Virus record (IMG/VR): IMGVR_UViG_3300032116_001396
Location: 1 to 22,662 of that record
Direction: 5' to 3' (one strand)
Length of the DNA: 22,662 bases
Origin: a virus
Each line of letters opens with the position of its first letter. The first letter of the stretch is position 1. The notes beneath the pieces were generated by a model. It saw nothing but the letters and a program-made list of their open reading frames with translations. It was not told the origin of the DNA and ran no database searches. This document shows, piece after piece, positions 1-6,345 of this stretch. Both the position numbers and the translations under genes were made by a program.

Positions 1-164
1 AAATAAAATCTTCCTATTTGAATATCTTGAACCCTTGTACTCTGTACCTCGTTGTCAGATTTTTGATATTTCTCATAGAAGAACAATGAGTTATTTTTAA
101 AATTGTCTGCAATACCTTTGCCAGATTTTAGTGATTCATTGATTTTTTCCAAAAGAATACCCAT
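1..164 (-). CDS. 5' part of an unidentified minus-strand gene, cut by the window edge
   Basis: An open frame begins with ATG at 164-162 on the minus strand and runs without a stop through the first base, giving about 54 residues. The protein starts MGILLEKINESLKSGKGIAD and ends in a segment reading QDIQIGRFY. It is hydrophilic at first, with no signal peptide or membrane segment. It is divergent from the gp4-like gene at 195, and the 30-bp gap carries a palindromic TATATA box that could serve both. In T4, gene 4 neighbours genes 2 and 3, so a head or tail completion protein is possible. That is only a guess from position, because too little of the protein is visible. Confidence 0.6.
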   Translation of the reverse strand, partial: MGILLEKINESLKSGKGIADNFKNNSLFFYEKYQKSDNEVQSTRVQDIQIGRFY

Positions 165-194
165 AACAATATATATTCAAAAAACATAAACGAT
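165..194. promoter_or_regulatory. Divergent TATATA late-promoter-like region
   Basis: The perfect palindrome AATATATATT (168-177) sits in the 30-bp gap between two divergent genes. It resembles the -10-only late promoters read by T4 gp55, and it could work in both directions. Confidence 0.4.
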
Positions 195-698
195 ATGTTG
201 AATAGTGCTCCAAGACAACCAACTAAATATAAGCAAGGTCTTTTTCTACCAAATAATAAAGACAAGATAATAAAATTGAATTCCCAAGGTGGTCTATATT
301 ATAGGTCAGGTCTCGAACACAAAATGATGGTTTATCTTGATAACAATCCAAAAATAAAATTTTGGGGAGCCGAACATTTAAGAATACCATACCAAAAAAC
401 TGAATGGATAAATGAGACACAAGAATTCAAAACTACAGAGCACAGTTACTATCCCGATTTTTATTACGAATTAGTTAGAGAAGATGGTACAATTTCAAGA
501 GTGGTTGCGGAGGTAAAGCCAAGTAGTGAGACAAAAGAACCAACTTTGAGAGAAAACCCAACTGCTAAACAGTTAAAAAACTTTGAATACTCACTTAAAA
601 TGTATAATAAAAATTTGAGTAAATGGAAGTATATGATTGAGTATTGTCAAAGAAAAGAATTCGAGTTCATTATTATTACAGAACAACACCTTGGATAA
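195..698 (+). CDS. 4: T4 gp4-like head completion nuclease
   Basis: This 167-aa protein closely follows the layout of T4 gp4 (gp50/4), the protein needed to complete DNA-filled heads before tail joining. Visible motifs are YRSGLEHKMMVYLDNNP at about 36-52, a tryptophan-containing strand (KFWGAE), IPY at 64-66, YYPDFYYE at 85-92, and AEVKPS at 105-110. These form a PD-(D/E)xK nuclease core with E41, D88 and E106-x-K108 as likely metal-binding and catalytic residues. Length is close to that of T4 gp4 (about 150 aa). TnsA-type nucleases share the fold and are the main alternative, but the phage context favours gp4. There is no Shine-Dalgarno sequence. The 3' end overlaps the convergent membrane-protein gene by 23 bp. 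Confidence 0.85.
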   Translation: MLNSAPRQPTKYKQGLFLPNNKDKIIKLNSQGGLYYRSGLEHKMMVYLDNNPKIKFWGAEHLRIPYQKTEWINETQEFKTTEHSYYPDFYYELVREDGTISRVVAEVKPSSETKEPTLRENPTAKQLKNFEYSLKMYNKNLSKWKYMIEYCQRKEFEFIIITEQHLG

Positions 699-1020
699 AA
701 ATGGATAAGTAAATTATCATATACAAAACCGCTGTAGAAATTCCATATAAATTAATAATCTTGAAATTATTAGTGTATAAAAAAATAGATTTCAAAATCT
801 CACTAATAACGATTATAGCGTAGTGGATCCAAATAGGGGTGAAAAGTCCAATAATTAAACAGATCACATTTAGTATTTTGGAGAAGGAAAATATCAAAAG
901 CTGAATGTGATTTGATTCATCAATTTGTTTGGGGTAGACCATAGGTTTCACGGTGAGTTGTTTCCACTCAACCCAAACGAATAAAAGAGACAGTGAATAA
1001 AAAAAATTCAGCATAATCAT
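676..1020 (-). CDS. Small multi-pass membrane protein, coupled to the late sigma gene
   Basis: The 114-aa product has about four hydrophobic segments, at roughly residues 3-17, 41-60, 63-82 and 92-111, and so is probably an inner-membrane protein. It belongs to no family I recognise. Its ATG (1020-1018) overlaps the stop of the sigma-factor gene in an ATGA arrangement, which implies translational coupling. Its 3' end overlaps the convergent gp4-like gene by 23 bp. A holin is conceivable from size and hydrophobicity, but nothing specific supports it and the neighbours are not lysis genes. Confidence 0.6.
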   Translation of the reverse strand: MIMLNFFYSLSLLFVWVEWKQLTVKPMVYPKQIDESNHIQLLIFSFSKILNVICLIIGLFTPIWIHYAIIVISEILKSIFLYTNNFKIINLYGISTAVLYMIIYLSIFIQGVVL

Positions 1021-1382
1021 AGAGAGTGTAAGCCCATACCATCATTAGAAGATTCGATAGAAATTAATCTTATTTGATGTTCATTATCACCTTTTTTCTT
1101 ATATAGTTCGTTGAATCCTTTTGCTAGACCACGTTTGAATATTTCCGTAAAGTATGCAAATGCATTATCGGATTTTTCCTCGTTAAAATTATACCAATTT
1201 GAAAACATATCCAACAGTCCCGACTGATAGCAATCCATCCTATCATCGTTGTTGTAATATCTCATTTTTTTGATAGTTCGTTTAGCTAGTGTTTCCAACA
1301 TCAATTTGGAATTTCTAGTCAATTTTCCTTGTGCTTTTGAAATTATTATTTCTACGTATAAATCTTTATTCTGAAGGTACAT
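1017..1382 (-). CDS. 55: T4 gp55-like late-transcription sigma factor
   Basis: The 121-aa protein resembles T4 gp55, the minimal sigma factor that directs host RNA polymerase to late promoters. The N-terminal YLQNKDLYVEIIISKAQ matches the T4 YVNNKELLQAIIDWK segment. The core, roughly residues 40-95, has LAKRTIKKMRYYNNDDRMDC, then a helix with YQSGLLDMFSNWYNFNEEKS, then NAFAYFTEIFKRGLAKGFNE. This is the sigma region-2 pattern (T4 counterparts: GIEASIKGLHNFDETK and NPHAYITQACFNAF). It is shorter than T4 gp55 (185 aa). The missing part is mainly C-terminal and includes the SLDFL-type sliding-clamp-binding tail; the protein ends in GMGLHSL instead. No TATATA box lies close upstream, so it may be expressed earlier than the structural genes. 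Confidence 0.8.
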   Translation of the reverse strand: MYLQNKDLYVEIIISKAQGKLTRNSKLMLETLAKRTIKKMRYYNNDDRMDCYQSGLLDMFSNWYNFNEEKSDNAFAYFTEIFKRGLAKGFNELYKKKGDNEHQIRLISIESSNDGMGLHSL

Positions 1383-1462
1383 AAATGAAATTATTTTTTA
1401 AGGATCTGAACCTTAATTAATTTCTTAATACGTATATCGCAATTAGAGTATTTGTTTAAAAC

Positions 1463-1489
1463 AAAAAACCTCCTTATCGGAGGTTTTTT
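1463..1489 (-). terminator. Rho-independent terminator after the 430-aa gene
   Basis: The hairpin is AAAAAACCTCC, loop TTATC, GGAGGTTTTTT. It follows the minus-strand stop at 1495, and T-runs flank both sides, so it could stop transcription in either direction. On the minus strand it separates the 430-aa gene from the sigma gene. Confidence 0.85.
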
Positions 1490-1494
1490 TTATT

Positions 1495-2787
1495 TTACAT
1501 AAGTCTTTCTCTTTCTCTTTCTCTGTATTGTAGTTCTCTTACAGATAACAAATCTTTTTCGAGTTGGTCTTTCCTTTTAGCAAGATTACCTAAAGCAACT
1601 TGTAAAGAATTAGATTCACCAAGCATTTGAATTGAGTTCTGAACCTTATCGATATTCAATTGTACATCTTCCAATTTCAAAGTGATTTCTCTTTCCTTGT
1701 CTTCTAATTTTCTCTTTGTGACAATTTCTTTTTCGAGGTTATTTTCATAGAAGTAAGTTAGGTCGAAATTGAGTTCATTCTTTACTTCGTTTACAAGTTC
1801 CATAGCTGACTCATATTTAAAGAATGAATTGCCATATCTTTCGTCACATCTGTAAAGATAGATGGCATTCTTATAATTAAACGCATATACCTCAAGATAC
1901 GGATTTACTAAATTTGATACTCTTTTGATTACATCCATCTCAACAAACTTATTTAGGTTGTGGGATGTTTCAAGTAACACAGGATAAAAATTCTTATTTA
2001 CGATAGGGATAATAGGAGAAGAAAATAGACTTTCTAGTGTTGTCTCTTTATTCATTTCATCATCGTTGATAAAAATTACACCTTTCTTATTTACAGATAA
2101 TCCAATTGTTAAATTTTCAGAAATTCTAAAATTAATTTTTTCATCATTTAAACTAGCAAATCTCATACCGATTTCAAGATTTCTCAAAGTTTTGAGTTTT
2201 TCTGGATCCGTAACGTGAGTCTCTAGTAAAGTCTTTTCAATATTATTATCTGTCAGTAAAAACCAAGAATCTCTAACCATACAAAGATATCCATCTTCAA
2301 CTTGTTCCACAATTGTGTAAACAGATTCAGCGTTACCACCGGAAAGTAGATTTGTTTTTTGCTCTGGATTTTTTGTCAGATTATGCACAAATAGTTTAAT
2401 CTCTGGTACCCAATCATAGACAGCCAACTCATTTAAAATTTTGGACATTCTATCTTGATCAGAATCAAGATTAATTGTCTGTAAAAGGACATTGATCGGT
2501 TGTCTGTACAACTGACCCTGATTTTTACTATCCAACACATTATATAAGTGCTTTAACTCATAAAGGAGTTGATACTGGCTCATATCGTCAGTTAATGACT
2601 CTAGAAACCCCTTTACTTGCTTATCATAAGTGAATGGCTTGAGTTTTTCATTCAATGAATTAATTACAACTTTCTCTGATAATTCATTACAAGCATTCAT
2701 ATGTCCCTCAAGAACAGTGGAAATTTCCATTTGATCCACACTTAAGGATTTTCTAAAATTGAACAACTCCATTTTGAGATTCTTCAT
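1495..2787 (-). CDS. 430-aa protein with C-terminal coiled coil, function unknown
   Basis: I do not recognise this 430-aa protein. Residues 1 to about 350 look globular with mixed alpha/beta character. Residues from about 352 onward are strongly charged with heptad-like leucines and read as a long coiled coil, ending in YRERERERLM. That Arg-Glu tail comes from a short TCTTTC repeat at 1503-1524. It has no signal peptide or membrane segment. The start MKNLKMELF was taken because it is the first ATG after a TATATAATATATA box at 2821-2833. It may be transcribed separately from the gp15-like gene upstream, since each has its own box. Its position among tail and head genes suggests a virion or assembly protein, which is inference only. 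Confidence 0.75.
   Translation of the reverse strand: MKNLKMELFNFRKSLSVDQMEISTVLEGHMNACNELSEKVVINSLNEKLKPFTYDKQVKGFLESLTDDMSQYQLLYELKHLYNVLDSKNQGQLYRQPINVLLQTINLDSDQDRMSKILNELAVYDWVPEIKLFVHNLTKNPEQKTNLLSGGNAESVYTIVEQVEDGYLCMVRDSWFLLTDNNIEKTLLETHVTDPEKLKTLRNLEIGMRFASLNDEKINFRISENLTIGLSVNKKGVIFINDDEMNKETTLESLFSSPIIPIVNKNFYPVLLETSHNLNKFVEMDVIKRVSNLVNPYLEVYAFNYKNAIYLYRCDERYGNSFFKYESAMELVNEVKNELNFDLTYFYENNLEKEIVTKRKLEDKEREITLKLEDVQLNIDKVQNSIQMLGESNSLQVALGNLAKRKDQLEKDLLSVRELQYRERERERLM
1503..1524. repeat. TCTTTC hexanucleotide repeat inside the coding end
   Basis: About three and a half tandem copies of a CTTTCT/TCTTTC unit lie at the 3' end of the 430-aa gene and encode its terminal Arg-Glu run. 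Being a multiple of three, copy-number change would keep the frame. Confidence 0.6.
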
Positions 2788-2820
2788 AATGACAAAAATT
2801 AATTTTTTAGTTTTCTAAAG

Positions 2821-2833
2821 TATATATTATATA
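2821..2833 (-). promoter_or_regulatory. Late-promoter-like box for the 430-aa gene
   Basis: On the minus strand this reads TATATAATATATA, 33 bases before the ATG at 2787. It matches the box seen before most other genes here and resembles the T4 late -10 element TATAAATA. Confidence 0.45.
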
Positions 2834-2894
2834 AAAAAAGTGTGTTTTTTACATTTTATATCTCTATGAGGATTATATATTAAAATTACTATGT

Positions 2895-3644
2895 TTATTT
2901 TCTCTTAATTAGTTTTGATGAGTTAGTCCTTGGTAAATTCGATTTATCACTCCTAGCATTACTATTCATTTGTAGATACCATCTTGTACCCTTTGGATAG
3001 ATTATAGGGTCTGGATCCTTTCGATATGCTGGGTAATAAGTTTGTACTTCAAATGATACTGATAATTTGATTGTATTATCTGAAGTCAATGTTTTTTCTC
3101 TTTGGATTTCGACTTGGTTTGTATCAGGTATTAACATCACCGCATCAATATTCATAAAATTGTGCTCGAAATACATAAATCGATAAACCCACAGTGTGTC
3201 CATGATAGCTTGAGAACATTTGAAAACATCAATTTCGCTAGAAAGTAATATTGACAAATCATATTTTACAGAGACTGGTACTGCTCTCACCTTTGTCAAC
3301 ATTTTTCTGATCTCATCATCTTTTTCTATAACCATTCTTAACCAAACATTCGGATTAGCGAATTCATCAGCTCTTATGTCATAAGATGTCAAGGTCAAAT
3401 GTCCCCTAGGTATTTTATCGGTATTGAGTTCAACAAATCTATTATTTGATACCACATCGTCAGAAAATGAGTCTAATAAGTATCTGTCATCACCGGTCAT
3501 CGAATAATAAAATGGAACACTAACTTTAACATCACCAGCACTGAATTTATTAGTCCAATTGATTTCACCCTCTAAAGTGTCGAGTACACAGATGGTCAAG
3601 TCTCGGAAAAAAACGTCTTCAAAATTAAATCTTTCACCAATCAT
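2895..3644 (-). CDS. 15: T4 gp15-like tail sheath stabiliser / tail completion protein
   Basis: The 249-aa protein follows T4 gp15, the ring that caps the contractile tail and joins it to the head. Shared features are an N-terminal FxFEDVFFRDLTIC segment, then VKVSVPFYYSM (T4 IRVPITYAS) near 39-49, then IPRGHLTLTSYDIR (T4 LPRINLHLVDFSYN), then VSVKYDLSILLSSEIDVFKC (T4 IKMIYELSIFTRYEDDMFQI). An extended IDAVMLIPD strand and IKLSVSFEVQTYYPAYR (T4 IEWSLTFEVNGWMYPP) follow. It lacks most of the Pro-rich C-terminus of T4 gp15 and ends in a basic tail. The ATG is fixed, because the next Met is residue 49, yet a TATATAA box ends only four bases upstream. It is divergent from gp44. Confidence 0.8.
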   Translation of the reverse strand: MIGERFNFEDVFFRDLTICVLDTLEGEINWTNKFSAGDVKVSVPFYYSMTGDDRYLLDSFSDDVVSNNRFVELNTDKIPRGHLTLTSYDIRADEFANPNVWLRMVIEKDDEIRKMLTKVRAVPVSVKYDLSILLSSEIDVFKCSQAIMDTLWVYRFMYFEHNFMNIDAVMLIPDTNQVEIQREKTLTSDNTIKLSVSFEVQTYYPAYRKDPDPIIYPKGTRWYLQMNSNARSDKSNLPRTNSSKLIKRK

Positions 3645-3648
3645 AAGG

Positions 3649-3657
3649 TTATATATT
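3649..3657 (-). promoter_or_regulatory. TATATAA box directly before the gp15-like ATG
   Basis: On the minus strand this reads AATATATAA and is followed by CCTT and the ATG. The sequence fits a gp55-type late promoter, but the spacing to the start codon is very short for a -10 box. Confidence 0.4.
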
Positions 3658-3681
3658 CAAAACTTCTAGCCCGAAACTAGG

Positions 3682-3689
3682 TATAAAAA
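3682..3689 (+). promoter_or_regulatory. TATAAAAA box before gp44
   Basis: TATAAAAA lies three bases before the gp44 ATG in the divergent gp15/gp44 gap. It is one mismatch from the T4 late box, but it could equally be an A-rich translation-initiation region, as Bacteroidota commonly use. Confidence 0.3.
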
Positions 3690-3692
3690 TCC

Positions 3693-4685
3693 ATGAAAAA
3701 TTTACTTTTATCCGAGAGGTGGAGACCAAAAACTATTGAGGATACCATTCTCTTACCAAGAATTAAAAAGCTTTTCGAAAATGGTATTCAACAAAATGTT
3801 ATTTTTTACGGAAATTTTGGTACAGGAAAAACTACCCTTGCTAGGATATTAATAGGTAAATATTCCAAAAACAAACCTTATATTGAACTGAATAGTTCCT
3901 TCTATACTTCAATAGATACTCTAAGAAATAAGATCGATGAGTTCTGTTCTAAAGTTTATATGGGACTTGATTTAGTAGACAATTTACCACAAGACACAAT
4001 AAAATATGTATTTCTCGATGAGTTTGAAAGAACTTCTATTCAATATCAAGATGCTTTGAAAGCTTATATAGAAGAATTTTCGAGAAAAAATGTTAGATTT
4101 ATTCTCACTACGAACCATATCAATAAAGTGAGTCCTGGTATAAGGTCTCGAATGGTAGAAGTTAATTTTGATTGTCTGAATAAAGAGGAAGAAAGGTTTT
4201 TAAAATCTGAAATTTATAAGAAGATTATAAATAAAATCGCTCCTACAGAAAATTTCGAAATAAGTAAAGATAATTTGGTGAAAATTATTAATAAAAAATT
4301 TCCAGATTTTCGTTCCATACTAATTGAGGTTGATCAATTTAGATTGACCGGACACACTACTCAAAGTAACACGACCTCTAATATCAAGGTCAAACAAGAA
4401 TTATATGATTTGATATATGATGAATCAAAAAATTTTGAAGATGTGTACATTTTTTTAATGGAAAATTTCGGACCAGAAAAAATCGATATATTATTGGACT
4501 TATTCGGTAAAAATTTTATTGATTACTCATTGAATGAGAGAAAAGAAAATATACCAAAATTATTTCAAGTATCCTATATCGTCTGTGAACATCAAAAATT
4601 ACTTGAAACTAATACAGATCCAATAATATTGGGCATGACAGTGATTGGTAAAATTAGAGACCTATTTGTCAGAAATAATATATAA
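3693..4685 (+). CDS. 44: T4 gp44-like sliding-clamp loader ATPase
   Basis: This 330-aa AAA+ ATPase corresponds to T4 gp44, which with gp62 loads the gp45 sliding clamp on DNA. In T4 this supports both replication and late transcription. It begins with the typical ERWRPKTIED segment (residues 8-17). Walker A is GNFGTGKTT at 40-48, Walker B is VFLDEFERTS at 106-115, sensor 1 is TTN at 139-141, and the arginine-finger SRC-like motif is SRM at 152-154. Downstream KKFPDFRSILIEVDQF matches T4 KNFPDFRKTIGELDSY. Length is near the T4 protein (319 aa). The S-R-C cysteine is replaced by Met, which leaves the catalytic arginine intact. gp25 follows after three bases, a combination not found in T4. Confidence 0.92.
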   Translation: MKNLLLSERWRPKTIEDTILLPRIKKLFENGIQQNVIFYGNFGTGKTTLARILIGKYSKNKPYIELNSSFYTSIDTLRNKIDEFCSKVYMGLDLVDNLPQDTIKYVFLDEFERTSIQYQDALKAYIEEFSRKNVRFILTTNHINKVSPGIRSRMVEVNFDCLNKEEERFLKSEIYKKIINKIAPTENFEISKDNLVKIINKKFPDFRSILIEVDQFRLTGHTTQSNTTSNIKVKQELYDLIYDESKNFEDVYIFLMENFGPEKIDILLDLFGKNFIDYSLNERKENIPKLFQVSYIVCEHQKLLETNTDPIILGMTVIGKIRDLFVRNNI

Positions 4686-4687
4686 AT
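4679..4687 (+). promoter_or_regulatory. TATATAAAT box before gp25
   Basis: TATATAAAT overlaps the gp44 stop codon and ends one base before the gp25 ATG. It could be a late promoter box, but the spacing would place a transcription start inside the coding region. Confidence 0.35.
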
Positions 4688-4688
4688 T

Positions 4689-5075
4689 ATGGCATCATAT
4701 GACTACACTGATTTTTATATAATTGATTCTAGCTTTAATAAGTTCAACGACACCGAATTGATAGAAGATGATTTGATCAGAATAATAATCCAAAAATATC
4801 AAGTATTGGTTTATACCACAAAAGGTGATGTTATGGGTGATCTGAATGTCGGTACAGATTTACCGGAACTTTTATTTCAAACTAAACTATCATCTCAATC
4901 TGTGCAAGATATTATAACAGAACAAATATTCACTTACATACCAGAAATAACACAAACCCCATATGAACTGACCGTGGAGTTTGAACAAGATCCAGAGAAT
5001 TATCAAGAAATAATGATAATTAATTTCAAAATTGATGAGTTCCAAATTGTGAATCAAATTGGTTCATTTCTTTAA
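4689..5075 (+). CDS. 25: T4 gp25-like baseplate wedge protein
   Basis: The 128-aa protein belongs to the GPW/gp25 family, a core sheath-initiating component of contractile injection machines. Recognisable are the N-terminal strand around residues 30-45 and the central turn GDVMGDLNVGTDLPELLFQ (46-64), corresponding to the family's GxxxxxxxFGxxLxxLLF pattern. An amphipathic helix (SSQSVQDIITEQIFTYIPEI) and C-terminal beta strands follow (ELTVEFEQ, IMIINFKIDEF). Size matches T4 gp25 (132 aa). In T4 it nucleates sheath polymerisation by joining the first gp18 ring to the wedge, so the partner here would be the large sheath protein at 15573. It lies in one run with gp44 and the hydrolase-like gene. 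Confidence 0.82.
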   Translation: MASYDYTDFYIIDSSFNKFNDTELIEDDLIRIIIQKYQVLVYTTKGDVMGDLNVGTDLPELLFQTKLSSQSVQDIITEQIFTYIPEITQTPYELTVEFEQDPENYQEIMIINFKIDEFQIVNQIGSFL

Positions 5076-5084
5076 TATATAAAT
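5076..5084 (+). promoter_or_regulatory. TATATAAAT box before the hydrolase-like gene
   Basis: TATATAAAT sits between the gp25 stop and the ATG at 5089, four bases from the start codon. It is identical to the box before gp25. Confidence 0.4.
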
Positions 5085-5088
5085 CATA

Positions 5089-5721
5089 ATGAAGTATATT
5101 CACAGATTTGAAAAATTTGGATCAACGACTGAATCAATTCTACTAATAGTAGACGTACAACCATCCTTTAAAAAATTTTTCACCGATAATTACGTACAGT
5201 CTTTGAAAAAATATTGTAGAAATTTCGAAAGCGTATACCAAATATTTGATAATCATCACAAAGGTAAAAATGTAGATAAAGATTATCTTTACGACGAAGA
5301 CCATGATGTGAATATTTCAAATGATCTATATGTTTTTCCAAATCAAAAAGATGTCATCGAAAAAAGATATAATTACAAAGTAAATGCTGATTTCTATAAA
5401 AAAATTCTTGATGACGAAATCTACCAAAAAATAAAAGATAATGAAAACCAGCTAACAAAAGGTGAGTATTTTCCAACTACCGAGGGTACTATAATAGTTT
5501 TCATTGGCAATAACCACAAATGGTTTCACGTACCAAAAAAACTCTATGAGATTTTTCAAGATCTGAAAGAAGCCCAATCCGGTAGTGGGACAATAACTGT
5601 GGTAGGAGGTGCTAGTGGTGAATGTTTAGAGGATATCGTCACAACTTGTGAATCACTTGGTTTGAAAATAGATAAAAATTTAAATTTCATTTACTCCGCT
5701 ACGAATTGTCCTATAAAGTAA
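5089..5721 (+). CDS. Isochorismatase-like cysteine hydrolase fold protein with phage leader
   Basis: The 210-aa protein has the order of elements of the isochorismatase/cysteine-hydrolase superfamily. ILLIVDVQPSF puts the usual Asp at D22, VIEKRYNY offers a Lys at K92, and TVVGGASGECLED puts a Cys at C179. These would make the Asp-Lys-Cys triad. A conserved-looking GNNHKWFHVPKK segment lies between Lys and Cys and is not typical of the classic enzymes, so the substrate is unknown. The first ten residues, MKYIHRFEKF, resemble leaders on other proteins of this window. It is last in the gp44-gp25 run and is followed at once by a hairpin terminator. Alternatively, it may be a structural protein that keeps the fold without activity. 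Confidence 0.6.
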   Translation: MKYIHRFEKFGSTTESILLIVDVQPSFKKFFTDNYVQSLKKYCRNFESVYQIFDNHHKGKNVDKDYLYDEDHDVNISNDLYVFPNQKDVIEKRYNYKVNADFYKKILDDEIYQKIKDNENQLTKGEYFPTTEGTIIVFIGNNHKWFHVPKKLYEIFQDLKEAQSGSGTITVVGGASGECLEDIVTTCESLGLKIDKNLNFIYSATNCPIK

Positions 5722-5750
5722 AAACCCATCTTGTGGATGGGTTTATTTTA
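5722..5750. terminator. Bidirectional terminator between convergent genes
   Basis: A 9-bp perfect stem AAACCCATC / GATGGGTTT with loop TTGTG fills the gap between the stops of two convergent genes. T-rich sequence follows on both strands, so it can end transcription from both sides. Confidence 0.85.
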
Positions 5751-6287
5751 TTATTCTGTTGGTAGTTCTTCTTCCTCACCACCTTCTTCTTCTTCCTCAA
5801 CTTCCTCTTGTTCTTGACCTTGAACTTGTCCTTGACTCTGTGGTTGACCTTGTGGTTGACCCTGAGCCTGTCCTTGACCTTGTGGTTGAACTTCTTCGAA
5901 GTCTTGTGCAGGTTCAGTTTGTACTTGTGCAGCTTGACCTTGTGGTTGTGCCTGTGTTTGCATTTGTGCCTCACCTTGACTTTGACCTTGAGCCTGTCCT
6001 TGAGCACCGCCGACCAAAATTGATGCAGGTATAGTATCCACATTCATCCCAGTTTCAACAACGTGTTTTACTAATTCTTCAACAATGTCCATATCACTGT
6101 AGAAATCTCTTAAATTTTTTTGTGTATTATCGGACACCTTTTTGATGTAAGAATTGACCATCGATTTTTTTACATCAACAATCACTCTTACTTTATAAAC
6201 GTCATCAACTTGTAAAACAGATTCCTTAACAACCTGTGTTGGATTCTTTTTACTCTTATATGATAAGAATTTTCTGATATGGTTCAT
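5751..6287 (-). CDS. Gly/Gln-repeat protein with acidic C-terminal tail
   Basis: The 178-aa protein has two parts. Residues 1-92 look folded, with a strand pair (YKVRVIVDVKKS) and helices (NLRDFYSDMDIVEELVKHVV). Residues 95-160 are a disordered run of GQ, AQ and PQ units, followed by an acidic tail (EQEEVEEEEEGGEEEELPTE). The start MNHIRKFLSYKSK weakly recalls the short basic-aromatic leaders of other genes here. I know no family for it. The minus frame is chosen over overlapping plus-strand frames because it has a folded N-terminus, a TATATA box upstream and sits against a terminator. Acidic disordered tails occur in phage scaffold and head-core proteins, so such a role is possible but unproven. 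Confidence 0.75.
   Translation of the reverse strand: MNHIRKFLSYKSKKNPTQVVKESVLQVDDVYKVRVIVDVKKSMVNSYIKKVSDNTQKNLRDFYSDMDIVEELVKHVVETGMNVDTIPASILVGGAQGQAQGQSQGEAQMQTQAQPQGQAAQVQTEPAQDFEEVQPQGQGQAQGQPQGQPQSQGQVQGQEQEEVEEEEEGGEEEELPTE
5808..6005. repeat. Degenerate hexanucleotide repeat coding the Gln/Gly tract
   Basis: Imperfect tandem copies of CCTTGA / TGTGGT-type hexamers encode GQ, AQ and PQ dipeptides on the minus strand. The variation between copies suggests an old or selected repeat, not a fresh expansion. Confidence 0.8.
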
Positions 6288-6312
6288 TATTATTTAATAA
6301 TTTTTTATATGA

Positions 6313-6325
6313 TATTATATATTTA
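6313..6325 (-). promoter_or_regulatory. Late-promoter-like box for the Gln-rich gene
   Basis: The minus strand reads TAAATATATAATA, 25 bases before the ATG at 6287. The spacing suits a true -10 box with a short leader. Confidence 0.5.
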
Positions 6326-6345
6326 TTTTGAAATTCGTTTTTTTA

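Noticed and set aside
1398-1416. Inverted repeat TTAAGG/CCTTAA upstream of the sigma gene
   Set aside because: The six-base stem is AT-rich and has a seven-base loop, so it is too weak to call a regulator without transcript data.
5759-6034. Plus-strand Leu/Val-rich open frames opposite the Gln-repeat gene
   Set aside because: They are the reverse reading of a hexanucleotide repeat. They have no folded region, no upstream box, and conflict with the better-supported minus-strand gene.
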